DNA from: Streptomyces sp. Ncost-T10-10d
GTDB lineage: Bacteria > Actinomycetota > Actinomycetes > Streptomycetales > Streptomycetaceae
Length of the DNA: 39,228 nucleotides
NCBI RefSeq assembly: GCF_900091955.1
Contig: NZ_FMDF01000066.1
Location: forward strand, 1 to 39,228
Direction of reading: 5' to 3'
The number at the start of each line of letters is the position of its first letter. Position 1 is the first letter of the stretch. Positions 24,733 through 33,179 of this stretch are shown here, one piece after another. The notes below the pieces were generated by a model. It saw only the letters and a list, made by a program, of their open reading frames with translations, ran no database searches and was not told where the DNA came from. A program made the translations under genes and the position numbers.

Positions 24733-26373
24733 TCTAGTAGATCTTCACGCATCTTTGGATGCAGGGTGTGGCCGCGCGCAACTCTGATGGTCGCAGCTTC
24801 GATGGCGGCTGCTGTCACGATGTCGGCATGCTCCAATATCTCCAAGGACCATTCGGCTTATCCGTCGTCAAGTACTGCGCGAGTAAGTTCCGACCTGCAA
24901 AAACTCATGAACGGTGCACCGTGGTCGTCAGGCCAGTGGGGCGTGCAGGTCGCCGACCTGAAGACCGGAGAAGTTGTCCAATCGAAGGGCGCTAATTCTC
25001 AGTTCATGACTGGCTCGACGGCCAAGACTTTTGCGGTAAGTGCCGCGCTCGACGTCCTGGGCGGTGACCATCGCTTCCGTACTCCAGTAGTGCATTCGGG
25101 TACCGTATCGCCTGACGGGCGGCTTTCAGGCAACCTGATTATGGTCGGGAGTGGCGATCTGGCACTCGGTGGGCGGACCACTGCGTCAGGGACACTCGAC
25201 GTGCCGGACTTCGACCACTATGACGCCAACGCTGTACCTGGAATGGCGTCCCTTACTCAAGAGGATCCGCTGGCGGGCATCAACGAGCTGGCTCGGCAGG
25301 TTGTGGCAAGCGGTGTCCGTCAGATCGACGGCGACGTGGTGATTGACAATCGGCTCTGGGATCCAGTGTCGATCGGCGGGGTGCCGGTCACCCCAACCAT
25401 CGTCAACGACAACCTGATTGACGTGCTGATCACGCCGGGCGCCCCCGGCGAGCCGGCGAAGGTTGACTGGCGCCCGAAGACAGCTGCCTTCAGTGTCGAC
25501 GCACAGGTGGCAACCGCGCCTGCTGGAAGCAAGCCGGCGGTGACGACCGAAAGTGTCACCCCCGGACATATCCGGGTGCGAGGTTCCGTACCCGCGGATG
25601 CGAAGGCTCCCTTCGTGACGACGTACCAGGTTCCCGACCCAGCGGCCTTTGCCCGGACCGTGCTCATCGAGGCACTCGCTCGGAATGGCGTCAGCGTGGC
25701 TGCACCGCGACTGGGAGAAAACCCCAGCAGTAAGCTCCCTCCGTCGAAGGAGGTGAAAGAGATGCCTGCGTCGGCAACCTATACGTCACCACCTTTCAAG
25801 GAATACGCAAAGCTGATCAACAAGGTCAGTCATAATCTCGGGGCGAATCTTCTGCCACCGCTGATGGCGGTGCAGCACGGTCAACGAACCTATGCGGACG
25901 GGATGAAGATCGAGCGGGACTTCCTCGCTCGCTCCGGTATCGATCCGCATTCACTCACTCTCGTCGATGCCCAGGGCCTCCCCGGCGACAAGGCAACGCC
26001 AACTGCCCAAGTAGCGTTGCTGCGGCATCTTGCCCGGCAGGACAACTTTGGCGTCTTCTACGACTCCATGCCGAGCATGGGGGTCGATGGTTCGCTTGCT
26101 GATGTCATCGAGCGCACCAATCCTGCCGCAGGGCACATCCGGGCGAAGACTGGCACCTTGGTCAGTACCTACAAGGGCAAGCTGGCTCTCGGCACGAAGG
26201 CACTCGCGGGATATATCGATGCGAAGGACGGTCACCCTTACGCCTTTGCGATATACGTGAACAACATCCCGGTGCCCAGTAATTCCGTGAGTGATGCCAT
26301 CGACCTCGCACTCAGGGCCAACAAGCAACTGGGAGCGATGGCCGCCAACATCTACGAGTCACCCAAGGCGTGA
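24730..26373 (+). CDS. dacB: S13-type D-alanyl-D-alanine carboxypeptidase/endopeptidase lipoprotein
   Basis: A 547-residue penicillin-binding protein of the PBP4/DacB (MEROPS S13) family, which trims or cleaves peptidoglycan stem peptides outside the membrane. Active-site motifs are in order: Ser96-Thr-Ala-Lys99 (MTGSTAKTF), Ser367-His-Asn369 (NKVSHNLGANLL) and Lys473-Thr-Gly (RAKTGTLVSTYKG). The large insert between the first two motifs typical of DacB is present. The N-terminus has a hydrophobic segment ending TMSAC, so Cys34 is probably lipidated. ATG 24730 is used; the Shine-Dalgarno is poor and the codon lies at the edge of an IS remnant. Base composition is visibly less G/C-rich than neighbours, with A/T-ending codons frequent, which suggests acquisition from a lower-GC actinomycete. 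Confidence 0.9.
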   Translation: MSSRSSRIFGCRVWPRATLMVAASMAAAVTMSACSNISKDHSAYPSSSTARVSSDLQKLMNGAPWSSGQWGVQVADLKTGEVVQSKGANSQFMTGSTAKTFAVSAALDVLGGDHRFRTPVVHSGTVSPDGRLSGNLIMVGSGDLALGGRTTASGTLDVPDFDHYDANAVPGMASLTQEDPLAGINELARQVVASGVRQIDGDVVIDNRLWDPVSIGGVPVTPTIVNDNLIDVLITPGAPGEPAKVDWRPKTAAFSVDAQVATAPAGSKPAVTTESVTPGHIRVRGSVPADAKAPFVTTYQVPDPAAFARTVLIEALARNGVSVAAPRLGENPSSKLPPSKEVKEMPASATYTSPPFKEYAKLINKVSHNLGANLLPPLMAVQHGQRTYADGMKIERDFLARSGIDPHSLTLVDAQGLPGDKATPTAQVALLRHLARQDNFGVFYDSMPSMGVDGSLADVIERTNPAAGHIRAKTGTLVSTYKGKLALGTKALAGYIDAKDGHPYAFAIYVNNIPVPSNSVSDAIDLALRANKQLGAMAANIYESPKA

Positions 26374-26486
26374 TGGGCACTCAATGAGGTGAGCGATCTG
26401 GTGGCCTTGGGTGGACGGCGAATTAGCGCGTTGCCCGCACCACGCGGATTGAGCCGAGGTCGGGTAATCTTCCTCGACCACGCATG

Positions 26487-26515
26487 ACGGTCCACCGACG
26501 GAGTCGGTGGACCGT
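26487..26515 (+). terminator. Strong stem-loop downstream of the carboxypeptidase gene
   Basis: ACGGTCCACCGAC (26487-26499) pairs perfectly with GTCGGTGGACCGT (26503-26515) around GGA, followed by TTCGCTTC. It lies about 114 bases after the dacB stop and is the likely end of that transcript; it can also serve the minus strand. Confidence 0.75.
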
Positions 26516-26599
26516 TTCGCTTCATGTGGTTGATGGCGGCCATGTCGGCGCCCCGGGCCGCCGAGCGGTGGCGACCATCGGTGAAGCGTCCGTTCGGCG

Positions 26600-27100
26600 G
26601 CCCTGATCTCCGGGACCGGCATGACAGGCGAGGAGACTGCGCCGCCGGTCAGCAGCGGGCGGAGCTGGTAGAGGCCGTCCTCCAGGCTCCAGACGAGTCC
26701 GCACTCGCGGGGTTCCTTGAAGCCTCGGTTCACGGTCGGCTTGCTTGCGCCCAGCTCGGAGCACATCTCGTTCTGGCTGATCGCCGCGGTGCCGGTCTCC
26801 GGGTCGCTGAGGTACAGCAGCCGGTCCAGCACGCGGAGGCCGGCGGTGGAGACGTCGACCAGGGCCGGGAGGCGCAGGACGTCACGGGAGATCGTGACGG
26901 GCGCCTCTGTGGGAGGGCATGTCGGCGGGTCGGGACACGTGGGGCGCGTCTGCCAGGTAGGCGGCGAAGCCGAACTGGTAGGTCCGTGCCTGCTCCACGT
27001 CCTGCACGCGTTGTTCGGCGAGGCGGGCCGCCTCGAATCAGTTGGTGGCCCGCTGCAGGTCCACGGCGTTGACGAGGCGCTCGGTCCAGGGGCTGTCCAT
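26600..27100 (-). pseudogene. Winged-helix DNA-binding protein with stop and frameshifts
   Basis: From ATG 27100 the frame reads MDSPWTERLVNAVDLQRATN, meets TGA at 27040, continues FEAARLAEQRVQDVEQARTY and QFGFAAYLADAP, and then shifts frame near 26910 to TISRDVLRLPALVDVSTAGL, RVLDRLLYLSDPETGTAAIS and QNEMCSELGASKPTVNRGFK before YQLRPLLTGG. The last part is a winged helix resembling plasmid replication or transfer regulators of actinomycetes. One stop plus at least one frameshift make it inactive. The true 3' end near 26600 is blurred by a further frame change. Confidence 0.6.
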
Positions 27101-27359
27101 GGCGGGAAGCGTAGGGAGGGGCGGCGGCCGAGGGGCTCCTGGTTTTCGGGCCACCGGGGCTGCCCCGACCTGGCGTCAACCGCTCGGTGGAGCCCGAGCG
27201 CAGCTCGAACGCCAGACCCGGATGACACGTCACCACGCCTGAACTCCCCTTTCATCACTTTTCGTGCATGAATAATCACAATAAGTGATTGATGGTGAGG
27301 TGGCCTGCCCCACTGGCGGAAGGCCGCCTCACCCCAAGCCAGCACGTCGGGAGACATCA
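27101..27359. other. Intergenic region upstream of the glycine-rich protein gene
   Basis: It contains an AT-rich patch (about 27255-27295) with AATAATCACAATAAGTGATT, in which AATCAC...GTGATT forms an imperfect palindrome. This is the likely promoter/operator zone for the gene starting at 27360. No coding sequence is supported. Confidence 0.45.
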
Positions 27360-28871
27360 GTGACCAGTCATCACGCTCCACAACATCCCCTCACCGGAGT
27401 GGAGGCAGAGCGAAGCCGAGCCCGCGCCGGCATCGGTACTCGTGAGCAGTGGCGGCGGGCAAAAGTCGTGGCGGGACTGTGCGCGGCACTGGCCGGCACC
27501 GCACTGACGCCCGCGACCGCCGCACCGGCCGCCGCCGGGCCGGCCACCACCCCAGCGACGGTACGAGGAACCGACCCATCGTCCACCTTCAGCTTCACCG
27601 GGGCCCCGCAGACCTTCGCGGTCCCCGCGAACGCGGTCGTCACCATCACCGCGGACGGCGCCGGCGGCGCCGACAACACCGGCACCGTCTGCGGGTTCAC
27701 CGGGTCCGGGGGGACGGGGGAACGCGTCGTCACCACGCTGCCGGTGACCACCGCCCCGACGACCTACACCGTCAACGTCGGCGGCACCGGCAGCGCCGGC
27801 TGCAACGCGAGCGGCACCGGCGGCTACAACGGCGGCGCCCCGGGCGGCACCTCGAGCAACCCCACGGGTCAGTTCCGCAGGGGTCCCGGAGGAGGCGGGG
27901 CGTCCAGCGTCAGCACCGGCACCAGCCTCCTCGTCGTCGCCGGCGGCGGCGGTGCCGGCGGCGGCGCCCCGTTCTCCGGCACGATCGCGGGAGGCAACGG
28001 GGGCAACGGCGGCACACCGGATGCCACCGCCGGCACTGCCGGAGCGTTCGACAGCGGTGGTTCTCCGGGATCCGGCGGGCAAGGCGGCAGCACCACCACC
28101 ATGGCCGACGGCATCGGCGGTACGCCGGCCACCCCCACCGGAGGCTGTACGCCCGCCGCAGGTAACCCGGGAAGCAGCTTCACCGGCACCACAGTCGGCA
28201 CCGGCGGCACCGGCGGCAACAACACCGGCGGCAACTGCGTGGCCGCCGGGGCCGGCGGAGGCGGAGGCGGCGGGTACTACGCCGGCGGCGGAGGCGGCGC
28301 CGCCGCCCCCGGCCTCAGCGGCCTCGGCCGTGCGGGTGGTGGCGGTGGCGGCGGAGGAAGCAGCTTTGCCACCGCGACGGGCACCGGGACGAGCTACACG
28401 GCCTCGGCGATCGGGACGGCGAACAAGAGCGGTCAGGTGATCATCTCCTACACGGTGGTCACCCCCTCCTTGACCATCACCAAGACCCACACCGGGAAGT
28501 TCGTCCAGGGCGAGCAGGGGACCTACACCATCACGGTCGGCAACAGCGGGCCGGGCGTCACCGACGGCAGCACGGTCACCGTGCACGACAGCCTGCCGCC
28601 AGGACTCACCGCCCGCAGCATCACCGGCGCCGGATGGAACTGCACCCGGAGCACCCTCACGTGCACTCGCAGCAATGTCCTGGTGGCAGGCAGCAGTTAT
28701 CCGACCATCACCCTCAAGGTCAAGATCTCCTGTGACTGCGACTCGCACCACAAGGTCACCAACACCGCCACCGTCACCGGAGGCGCCGACACCGCAACCC
28801 GCACCGCCACCGACCCCACCGTCATCAAGCGCAACGGGTACTGTCACCACGGCGGGCACGACCGCAGCTAG
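27360..28871 (+). CDS. Secreted glycine-rich protein with C-terminal DUF11 domain
   Basis: A 503-residue protein. After a basic N-terminus, a signal peptide (KVVAGLCAALAGTALTPATA, about residues 40-60) precedes a short beta domain (FSFTGAPQTFAVPANAVVTI). A region of roughly 230 residues then consists largely of Gly with Ala, Thr, Ser and Asn (GGGGAGGGAP, GAGGGGGGGYYAGGGGGAAA). The last ~130 residues form a DUF11/conserved-repeat beta-sandwich (SLTITKTHTGKFVQGEQGTY, VTVHDSLPPGLTARSITGAG). Such architectures are typical of surface or extracellular matrix proteins; the glycine-rich part resembles receptor-type glycine-rich domains. No LPXTG or C-terminal membrane anchor is seen. GTG 27360 follows GGGAG. 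Cys residues near the C-terminus (SCDCDSHH, YCHHGGH) might bind metal. Confidence 0.82.
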   Translation: MTSHHAPQHPLTGVEAERSRARAGIGTREQWRRAKVVAGLCAALAGTALTPATAAPAAAGPATTPATVRGTDPSSTFSFTGAPQTFAVPANAVVTITADGAGGADNTGTVCGFTGSGGTGERVVTTLPVTTAPTTYTVNVGGTGSAGCNASGTGGYNGGAPGGTSSNPTGQFRRGPGGGGASSVSTGTSLLVVAGGGGAGGGAPFSGTIAGGNGGNGGTPDATAGTAGAFDSGGSPGSGGQGGSTTTMADGIGGTPATPTGGCTPAAGNPGSSFTGTTVGTGGTGGNNTGGNCVAAGAGGGGGGGYYAGGGGGAAAPGLSGLGRAGGGGGGGGSSFATATGTGTSYTASAIGTANKSGQVIISYTVVTPSLTITKTHTGKFVQGEQGTYTITVGNSGPGVTDGSTVTVHDSLPPGLTARSITGAGWNCTRSTLTCTRSNVLVAGSSYPTITLKVKISCDCDSHHKVTNTATVTGGADTATRTATDPTVIKRNGYCHHGGHDRS

Positions 28872-29001
28872 CCAACCTCCACCCCGGCGGCTGTCGAGGA
28901 CGCCGGACGGTGCCAGGAACGTCCCTCTCCCATCGCGGGCTTGACCCGACCGCTCGGAGCCGTGTTGGCCGCCGAGCGCGGCCTTCCGAACCCGGCCGAC
29001 T

Positions 29002-29040
29002 GGGACTCTCCGGCCAAGTGACGTTTGGTCGGGGAGTCCC
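29002..29040 (+). terminator. Stem-loop downstream of the glycine-rich protein gene
   Basis: GGGACTCTCCGGCCAA (29002-29017) pairs with TTGGTCGGGGAGTCCC (29025-29040) at 14 of 16 positions around a seven-base loop. It could terminate the upstream gene, but it also sits at the left edge of the integrase remnant and may be an element end. Confidence 0.45.
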
Positions 29041-29065
29041 CGGTGCTCTTCATGGCGTACCGCAG

Positions 29066-29361
29066 CAGCACGCCCCGCTGCTGCAGATCACGCCGTCGAA
29101 GACCGACGAGGAACGTCTCCTGCTGGTCAGCCCGAGCTCGCCGATGTGCTCAGCACGATCACCCAACGCGTTCGCGGCACCGACGGGAAGGTGCCCTTCG
29201 TCGTCGCCTACGACCACGGAGAGCCCGTCTGGAACCCGCCGATGCCCCCGCTCTTCCAGTGGCGCCACGGCGCTCAGGACCGGCCCGTGTCGGTGACCAC
29301 CATTCGCAAGGCACTGGACGAGACCATGGACGCAGCCGGACTGACCGACAACACCGGCCAG
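29066..29361 (+). pseudogene. Tyrosine-recombinase (integrase) fragment
   Basis: Frames read QHAPLLQITPSKTDEERLLL, a one-base shift near 29130, PELADVLSTITQRVRGTDGK, VPFVVAYDHGEPVWNPPMPP and VSVTTIRKALDETMDAAGLT. This is the part of Streptomyces phage/plasmid-type integrases between the first catalytic Arg region and the HxxR box. The catalytic HxxR...Y end is missing because the sequence switches at 29361. It signals a past integration event here. Confidence 0.65.
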
Positions 29362-29399
29362 GCGGCCAGCGTGTACGGCCTGCTGCCCTGCCAGATGTT

Positions 29400-29945
29400 G
29401 TCCGGGCAGAGGGCGAAGTGCTCGGCTGCGACCAGGAGAGCCTCGTGCTCGTTGGCCGGTGGCGCGGCGACGCTGAGGTGCAGTGTGGAAAAGCCGACCG
29501 CTATGACACGGGCGCCAAACCGGCGGACATCGCCGGTCTCTCAACGTTGCAGGCTGCCCTCCTCTCGGCGGCCACACCGCACGACTCGATGCATCGCATT
29601 CCGCTGCAGCGGCTTCTCGCCGACGCCAACTCGCTCTGCACGATCCGGGCCGACGGGCGGGCTCTGGCGCGGCGCGTCGACCCAGTGGTGGCAGCGGTCA
29701 CCGACGTGGCCGCCAAGGCGGCGGACCGGCCCGAGCGCTGTTCGGCTACCCGTCACCTGCGGCAGGCCTTTGATGCCGCGTACGCGCTGCAGCCCGATCC
29801 GGTGAAGGCGTACAGCGAGGCGATCAAGGCGGGCGCGGTGCCAGAACCGGCGGCCGTGCCCTTACGCGTGCGCGCACGAGCGCGTGCCCGTACGGGGCGG
29901 CCCGGATCCGGGCACAGGGCGGCGAAGTCGGCGCGGGCTGTTTGA
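29400..29945 (+). pseudogene. Unidentified protein, 5'-truncated
   Basis: A 181-codon frame joined to the integrase remnant. Its distinctive part is GLSTLQAALLSAATPHDSMH, then LLADANSLCTIRADGRALAR, AAVTDVAAKAADRPERCSAT and RHLRQAFDAAYALQPDPVKA YSEAIKAG. The helical pattern ending in a YxxAIKA segment is reminiscent of hypothetical proteins annotated near abortive-infection (Abi-like) genes, where a conserved VEA...P motif follows. Here the tail instead becomes Arg-rich low complexity, so the 3' end also appears damaged. No start codon is available inside the unit. The identification is uncertain. Confidence 0.4.
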
Positions 29946-29959
29946 CGGCTTGGGTAAGG

Positions 29960-30571
29960 TCAGCGAACCGACCGTCGTCTGCCCTCGGCGCGAGCCGCGG
30001 TGCGGTGCAGGTGAATCAACGCCCGCATCGTGACGCGGGGGTCGGTGATCAACACGCGACCGTCCGGTTGGAGGCACAGCGCCTGGCCCGCTTGCGGAAC
30101 TACGGTGCGTGGCCCGATCAGATCGCAATCCGCGCTGAGCAGTAGTTCCTCGACGGACGTGAACCGCGAAGAGCTCTCGGTTCCGGCAGAGGTGGTCAGG
30201 ACGGCGGTCGGGAGACCTCGCAGTGGGGAGGTAGCGGCCGGCCATCCAAGAGAATTCAGCGCGGCGAGCAGCGGTTCGGGGAGGAAGCTCTCGGGTGCAG
30301 CGATCAGCAAGGCGTCGGCGGTTGCTGCCGCTGCGCGCAACCGGGCGACGTTGGGCGGCAGTTCGCAAGGTTGCGGCGCGGTGTGGGCGTTGGGTGGGGC
30401 GGCGTCCGGTACCTGCCACGCTTGGATATTGATGCCGGTTGGGCCAGGGCTGGCCAGGGCACGCAGCAGCAGCGCACCGAAGGGGTCTGAGCCTTCGTCG
30501 GCACTCAGGCCCAGCATGTGCAAGCCGTTCACCGTGGTTTCGCTTTCGTGTACGAGCGACTGAGTCAGCAC
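29960..30571 (-). CDS. NADPH-dependent FMN reductase-like flavoprotein
   Basis: A 203-residue protein with a flavodoxin-like fold: GLHMLGLSADEGSDPFGALL (first strand and phosphate loop region), ARLRAAAATADALLIAAPES (the AD-LLIAxPE strand) and GLPTAVLTTSAG. These are hallmarks of the NADPH-dependent FMN reductase/chromate reductase family, although the typical GSLR-S phosphate loop is divergent. The GTG start (30571) overlaps the stop of the MFS gene by seven bases, so the two are translationally coupled. It may modify the compound exported by the MFS pump or supply redox detoxification. Expression should follow the TetR operator at 32065-32090. Confidence 0.7.
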   Translation of the reverse strand: MLTQSLVHESETTVNGLHMLGLSADEGSDPFGALLLRALASPGPTGINIQAWQVPDAAPPNAHTAPQPCELPPNVARLRAAAATADALLIAAPESFLPEPLLAALNSLGWPAATSPLRGLPTAVLTTSAGTESSSRFTSVEELLLSADCDLIGPRTVVPQAGQALCLQPDGRVLITDPRVTMRALIHLHRTAARAEGRRRSVR

Positions 30572-32046
30572 TGACGGGTACGTGACCTGGGACGCAGTCG
30601 GCGAGCGAGGAGCATGCCTACCACTGCGAGCAGCCCGGTGAGGATGAAGACGCTCAGCAGCGCGGTGCGGGTGGAGCCGTCGTAGTTCTTGGCCAGTGCG
30701 ATGGCCGCACCCCCCAGGCCGGCGATCAAAGCCGTGGCGAGAGTCTGCGCGAGCTGGAGGGCGCCGCTGGCCTCGCCCTGGCGGTCGGGCGGTACTTGCT
30801 CAAAGGTGTCGGTGGTGGCGGCGTTGAAGCCGATGCCCATGCCCAGGCCGCCGATGCCCCACCCCACAAGGGCGATCCACGAAGGCAACGCGCTGGTCAG
30901 GATCGTCAGCGCTATCAGCACGACACCTGCCAGCAGCATGGCGAAGCCAAGCGCGGTGGCGGCAGCGCGCCCGCCTTCGCCGGTGTCCCGCTTGGCTTGT
31001 AGGCCGGAGCCGATGACCCAGGTGATGGCTCCGGCTGACAGATTCAGGCCGGCCAGGGTGGCACTCATGCCGCGCAACTCTTGCAGGCCCAGCGGGAGGA
31101 ATGCCTCGCTGCCAAAGTAGACGCCGCACAATATGCCGCGCAGGACAATGCCCGCGCCGAGGCCGGGCCGGGCGCTGAGAGTGCCCTCGGGCGTGACCCG
31201 GTGCAGTGCGGGAACGGCGACGGCGAGGCCGATGACGGCCAGAGCGATCAGCAGGGGGAGGTTCTTCAGCAGCACCGCCTGGAGGAATACGCCGGTGCCC
31301 ACAGTGAGCAGGACGGCGCTGGGCAGGGGGCGCTTCCACCATCGAGGAACGGGGGCTGACGTGGCGGAGGAAGCGGCCCCTGCGTGTCGCAGTCTCCGCA
31401 GCGGCGGCAGAGTGAGCACCGCCGCGACGGCGATGACCGGCAGCATGATCAGGAAGATCCAGCGCCACGTGGTGTGATCGGCGAGAGTGCCGGTGATCGC
31501 CGGGCCGATGAGTGAGGGAACGGTCCAGGCCGATGACAGAAGGGCGTACATCCTCGCCCGCAGGTGCTGAGGGTAGGCCAGCCCGATCATGGTGTAGGCC
31601 ATGGACATCACGGATCCCACCCCCAGGCCCTGGCCGAAGCGCCCCACCAAGAACAGCGGCCAGGTGGGTGCGGCACCGGCCACCACGCAGCCCAGAGCGA
31701 AGACCAGCATGCCAAGCGCCATCGGGCGCCACGGGCCACGGCGGTCTGCGGCGCGTCCGGCGAGCACCGTTCCAATGATGTTGGCCAGCATGAGGGCGGA
31801 CAGACCCCAGCCGTAGGCGCCGAGGCCATCGAGGTCCTCGGCTATTCCGGGGAGAACTGTGGCCACGCCGAGGGACTCGAAGGCGACCATGCCGACCGAT
31901 AGCAGGACACCGAGCGTGAGGACGCGGTAGGGGATGCTGAACACGCTCTCCTTGGCGCCGTGGGCGCTCGTCGAGGGGGTGAGCGGTCCTTGTACCTGAG
32001 GATCATCGATCTGGCTGCGAGTAGTTCTATCGGGACTTTGAGGCAT
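30565..32046 (-). CDS. MFS multidrug-type exporter
   Basis: A 493-residue major facilitator transporter with about 12-14 hydrophobic helices. It starts SIPYRVLTLGVLLSVGMVAF after a ~35-residue hydrophilic N-terminus. Motif A appears in the first half (VLAGRAADRRGPWRPMALG), and GRFGQGLGVGSVMSMAYTMI follows. The layout resembles the drug:proton antiporter group. AGGAG lies six bases before ATG 32046; longer frames up to 32166 cross the operator and are rejected. It is divergent from the TetR gene at 32106, and the FMN-reductase-like gene follows in an overlapping operon. It likely exports a toxic ligand that releases the repressor. Confidence 0.9.
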   Translation of the reverse strand: MPQSPDRTTRSQIDDPQVQGPLTPSTSAHGAKESVFSIPYRVLTLGVLLSVGMVAFESLGVATVLPGIAEDLDGLGAYGWGLSALMLANIIGTVLAGRAADRRGPWRPMALGMLVFALGCVVAGAAPTWPLFLVGRFGQGLGVGSVMSMAYTMIGLAYPQHLRARMYALLSSAWTVPSLIGPAITGTLADHTTWRWIFLIMLPVIAVAAVLTLPPLRRLRHAGAASSATSAPVPRWWKRPLPSAVLLTVGTGVFLQAVLLKNLPLLIALAVIGLAVAVPALHRVTPEGTLSARPGLGAGIVLRGILCGVYFGSEAFLPLGLQELRGMSATLAGLNLSAGAITWVIGSGLQAKRDTGEGGRAAATALGFAMLLAGVVLIALTILTSALPSWIALVGWGIGGLGMGIGFNAATTDTFEQVPPDRQGEASGALQLAQTLATALIAGLGGAAIALAKNYDGSTRTALLSVFILTGLLAVVGMLLARRLRPRSRTRQC

Positions 32047-32064
32047 GACACTCCTAGCGAGATT

Positions 32065-32090
32065 TACATTCCGTACCGGAACGGAATGTA
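32065..32090. promoter_or_regulatory. 26-bp operator between MFS and TetR genes
   Basis: TACATTCCGT (32065-32074), spacer ACCGGA, and ACGGAATGTA (32081-32090) form a perfect 10-bp inverted repeat midway between the divergent starts. A TATATT-like -10 for the TetR gene lies just right of it (about 32094-32099). This is a textbook TetR-family operator position. Confidence 0.8.
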
Positions 32091-32105
32091 GTCTATATTT
32101 GTCGT

Positions 32106-32747
32106 ATGGCAAACAGCGCAAGTGGGCCTGGGGGCTCCACCGCACGCAAGGGCTCCGGCAGGCCACGCGACGTCCGTATCGATGACGCCGTACCTCAGGC
32201 AGTGATGGAGATCCTCAACGAGGCCGGGTACGGCGGGCTCACGATGGAGGGTGTCGCCACTCGCGCCGGAACCAGCAAGCCCGCCCTCCGTCGTAGGTGG
32301 CGCTCTCGCCAGCATCTCGTCGTGGAGTCGCTGGCCCGTGTCGTCGGCACTGCCCCAACGCCCGACACCGGTTGCACGCACTGCGATCTCATCGCCGGCA
32401 TCGGCACTCTCAGCGAGGCGTTCACCACGGCCGTTGGCCGCCGGGTACTGCCCGCCCTTGTGGCAGATCTGGCCAACGACCCCGAGCTGGAAAAGGAGTT
32501 CCTCGACGCTTACTTCCATCCGCGGCGCGCCACCACGGCCGGGGCGCTGCGGCGGGGTATCGACCGCGGCGACATTCGGTCGGACGCCGATATCGACCTG
32601 CTGTTGGACATGCTGGCGTCGACCACGTATTACCGCGTTCTCTTCGGTCACCTGCCCATCACGCCCGAACTTGCTGAAGGCGTCGTATCGGTGGTCATGG
32701 CAGGCGTCGCCACCGAGCGGTGGCGCAGCGACCACTCGGGCGACTGA
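32106..32747 (+). CDS. TetR/AcrR family regulator
   Basis: A 213-residue regulator. The HTH is [40 protein letters not shown] (residues about 33-75). The C-terminal domain ([53 protein letters not shown]) matches the TetR_C group seen in many actinobacterial efflux repressors. The start ATG 32106 lies only 15 bases from the operator, so the mRNA leader is nearly absent and no Shine-Dalgarno is visible. This suggests leaderless translation from the -10 at about 32094-32099. It is predicted to repress itself and the divergent MFS/flavoreductase operon. Confidence 0.92.
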   Translation: MANSASGPGGSTARKGSGRPRDVRIDDAVPQAVMEILNEAGYGGLTMEGVATRAGTSKPALRRRWRSRQHLVVESLARVVGTAPTPDTGCTHCDLIAGIGTLSEAFTTAVGRRVLPALVADLANDPELEKEFLDAYFHPRRATTAGALRRGIDRGDIRSDADIDLLLDMLASTTYYRVLFGHLPITPELAEGVVSVVMAGVATERWRSDHSGD

Positions 32748-33120
32748 GCCGGTGTTCGTCACCCACCGCCGACCCGACCCCGGCAAGGTGGCCGGCCCGC
32801 GCGGTGTCTGTCTGGACACTGGTCTGGCCCGGCTCTCCTACGGCCAGGCCGCGTCTTGCTGGACGAGCACACCGCCGTCGCCGGGCCCGGGGCTGTGAGT
32901 TGGAGTGTGGGAACGGGGCTGGGCTGGGGGTGTTGCAGGTTGGGTGAGAACCGGTCGTGTGGCTTATGGCGGGGGTGGCAGGTGGTCTGGCCTGGGCGTG
33001 TGCCGAGTCCGGTGAGAACTACCGGCGTTGTCGCAGATGGTTTCTGCGTCTAATGGCAGTGCCTGTGTTTTTGCTGTTCAGGAGTGTTTTGCCTGGTCAG
33101 TGTGGGTGGGCCCCCACCGC
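32748..33120. other. Interval between TetR and the IS3 element
   Basis: No gene is supported. The sequence becomes T/G-rich from about 32890 to 33110, unlike its surroundings, and probably contains the decayed end of another element. A short frame at 32966-33160 (MAGVAGGLAWACAESGEN) lacks supporting features. Confidence 0.4.
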
Positions 33121-33179
33121 TGATCTTGGACACTCGAGGCTGTGGATCTTGAGGATCTGAGAACGGATATGTCGTGGTC

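Noticed and set aside
26359..27381. Continuous 340-residue minus-strand frame read as one protein
   Set aside because: Only the middle third looks like a protein. The N-terminal third is in the wrong frame relative to the evident helix-rich sequence starting at ATG 27100, so it is a frameshifted pseudogene rather than one ORF.
27357..28859. Long minus-strand frame opposite the glycine-rich protein
   Set aside because: It is Gly/Ala/Arg low complexity produced by antisense of GGC/GGA codons; the plus-strand product has a signal peptide and a DUF11 domain.
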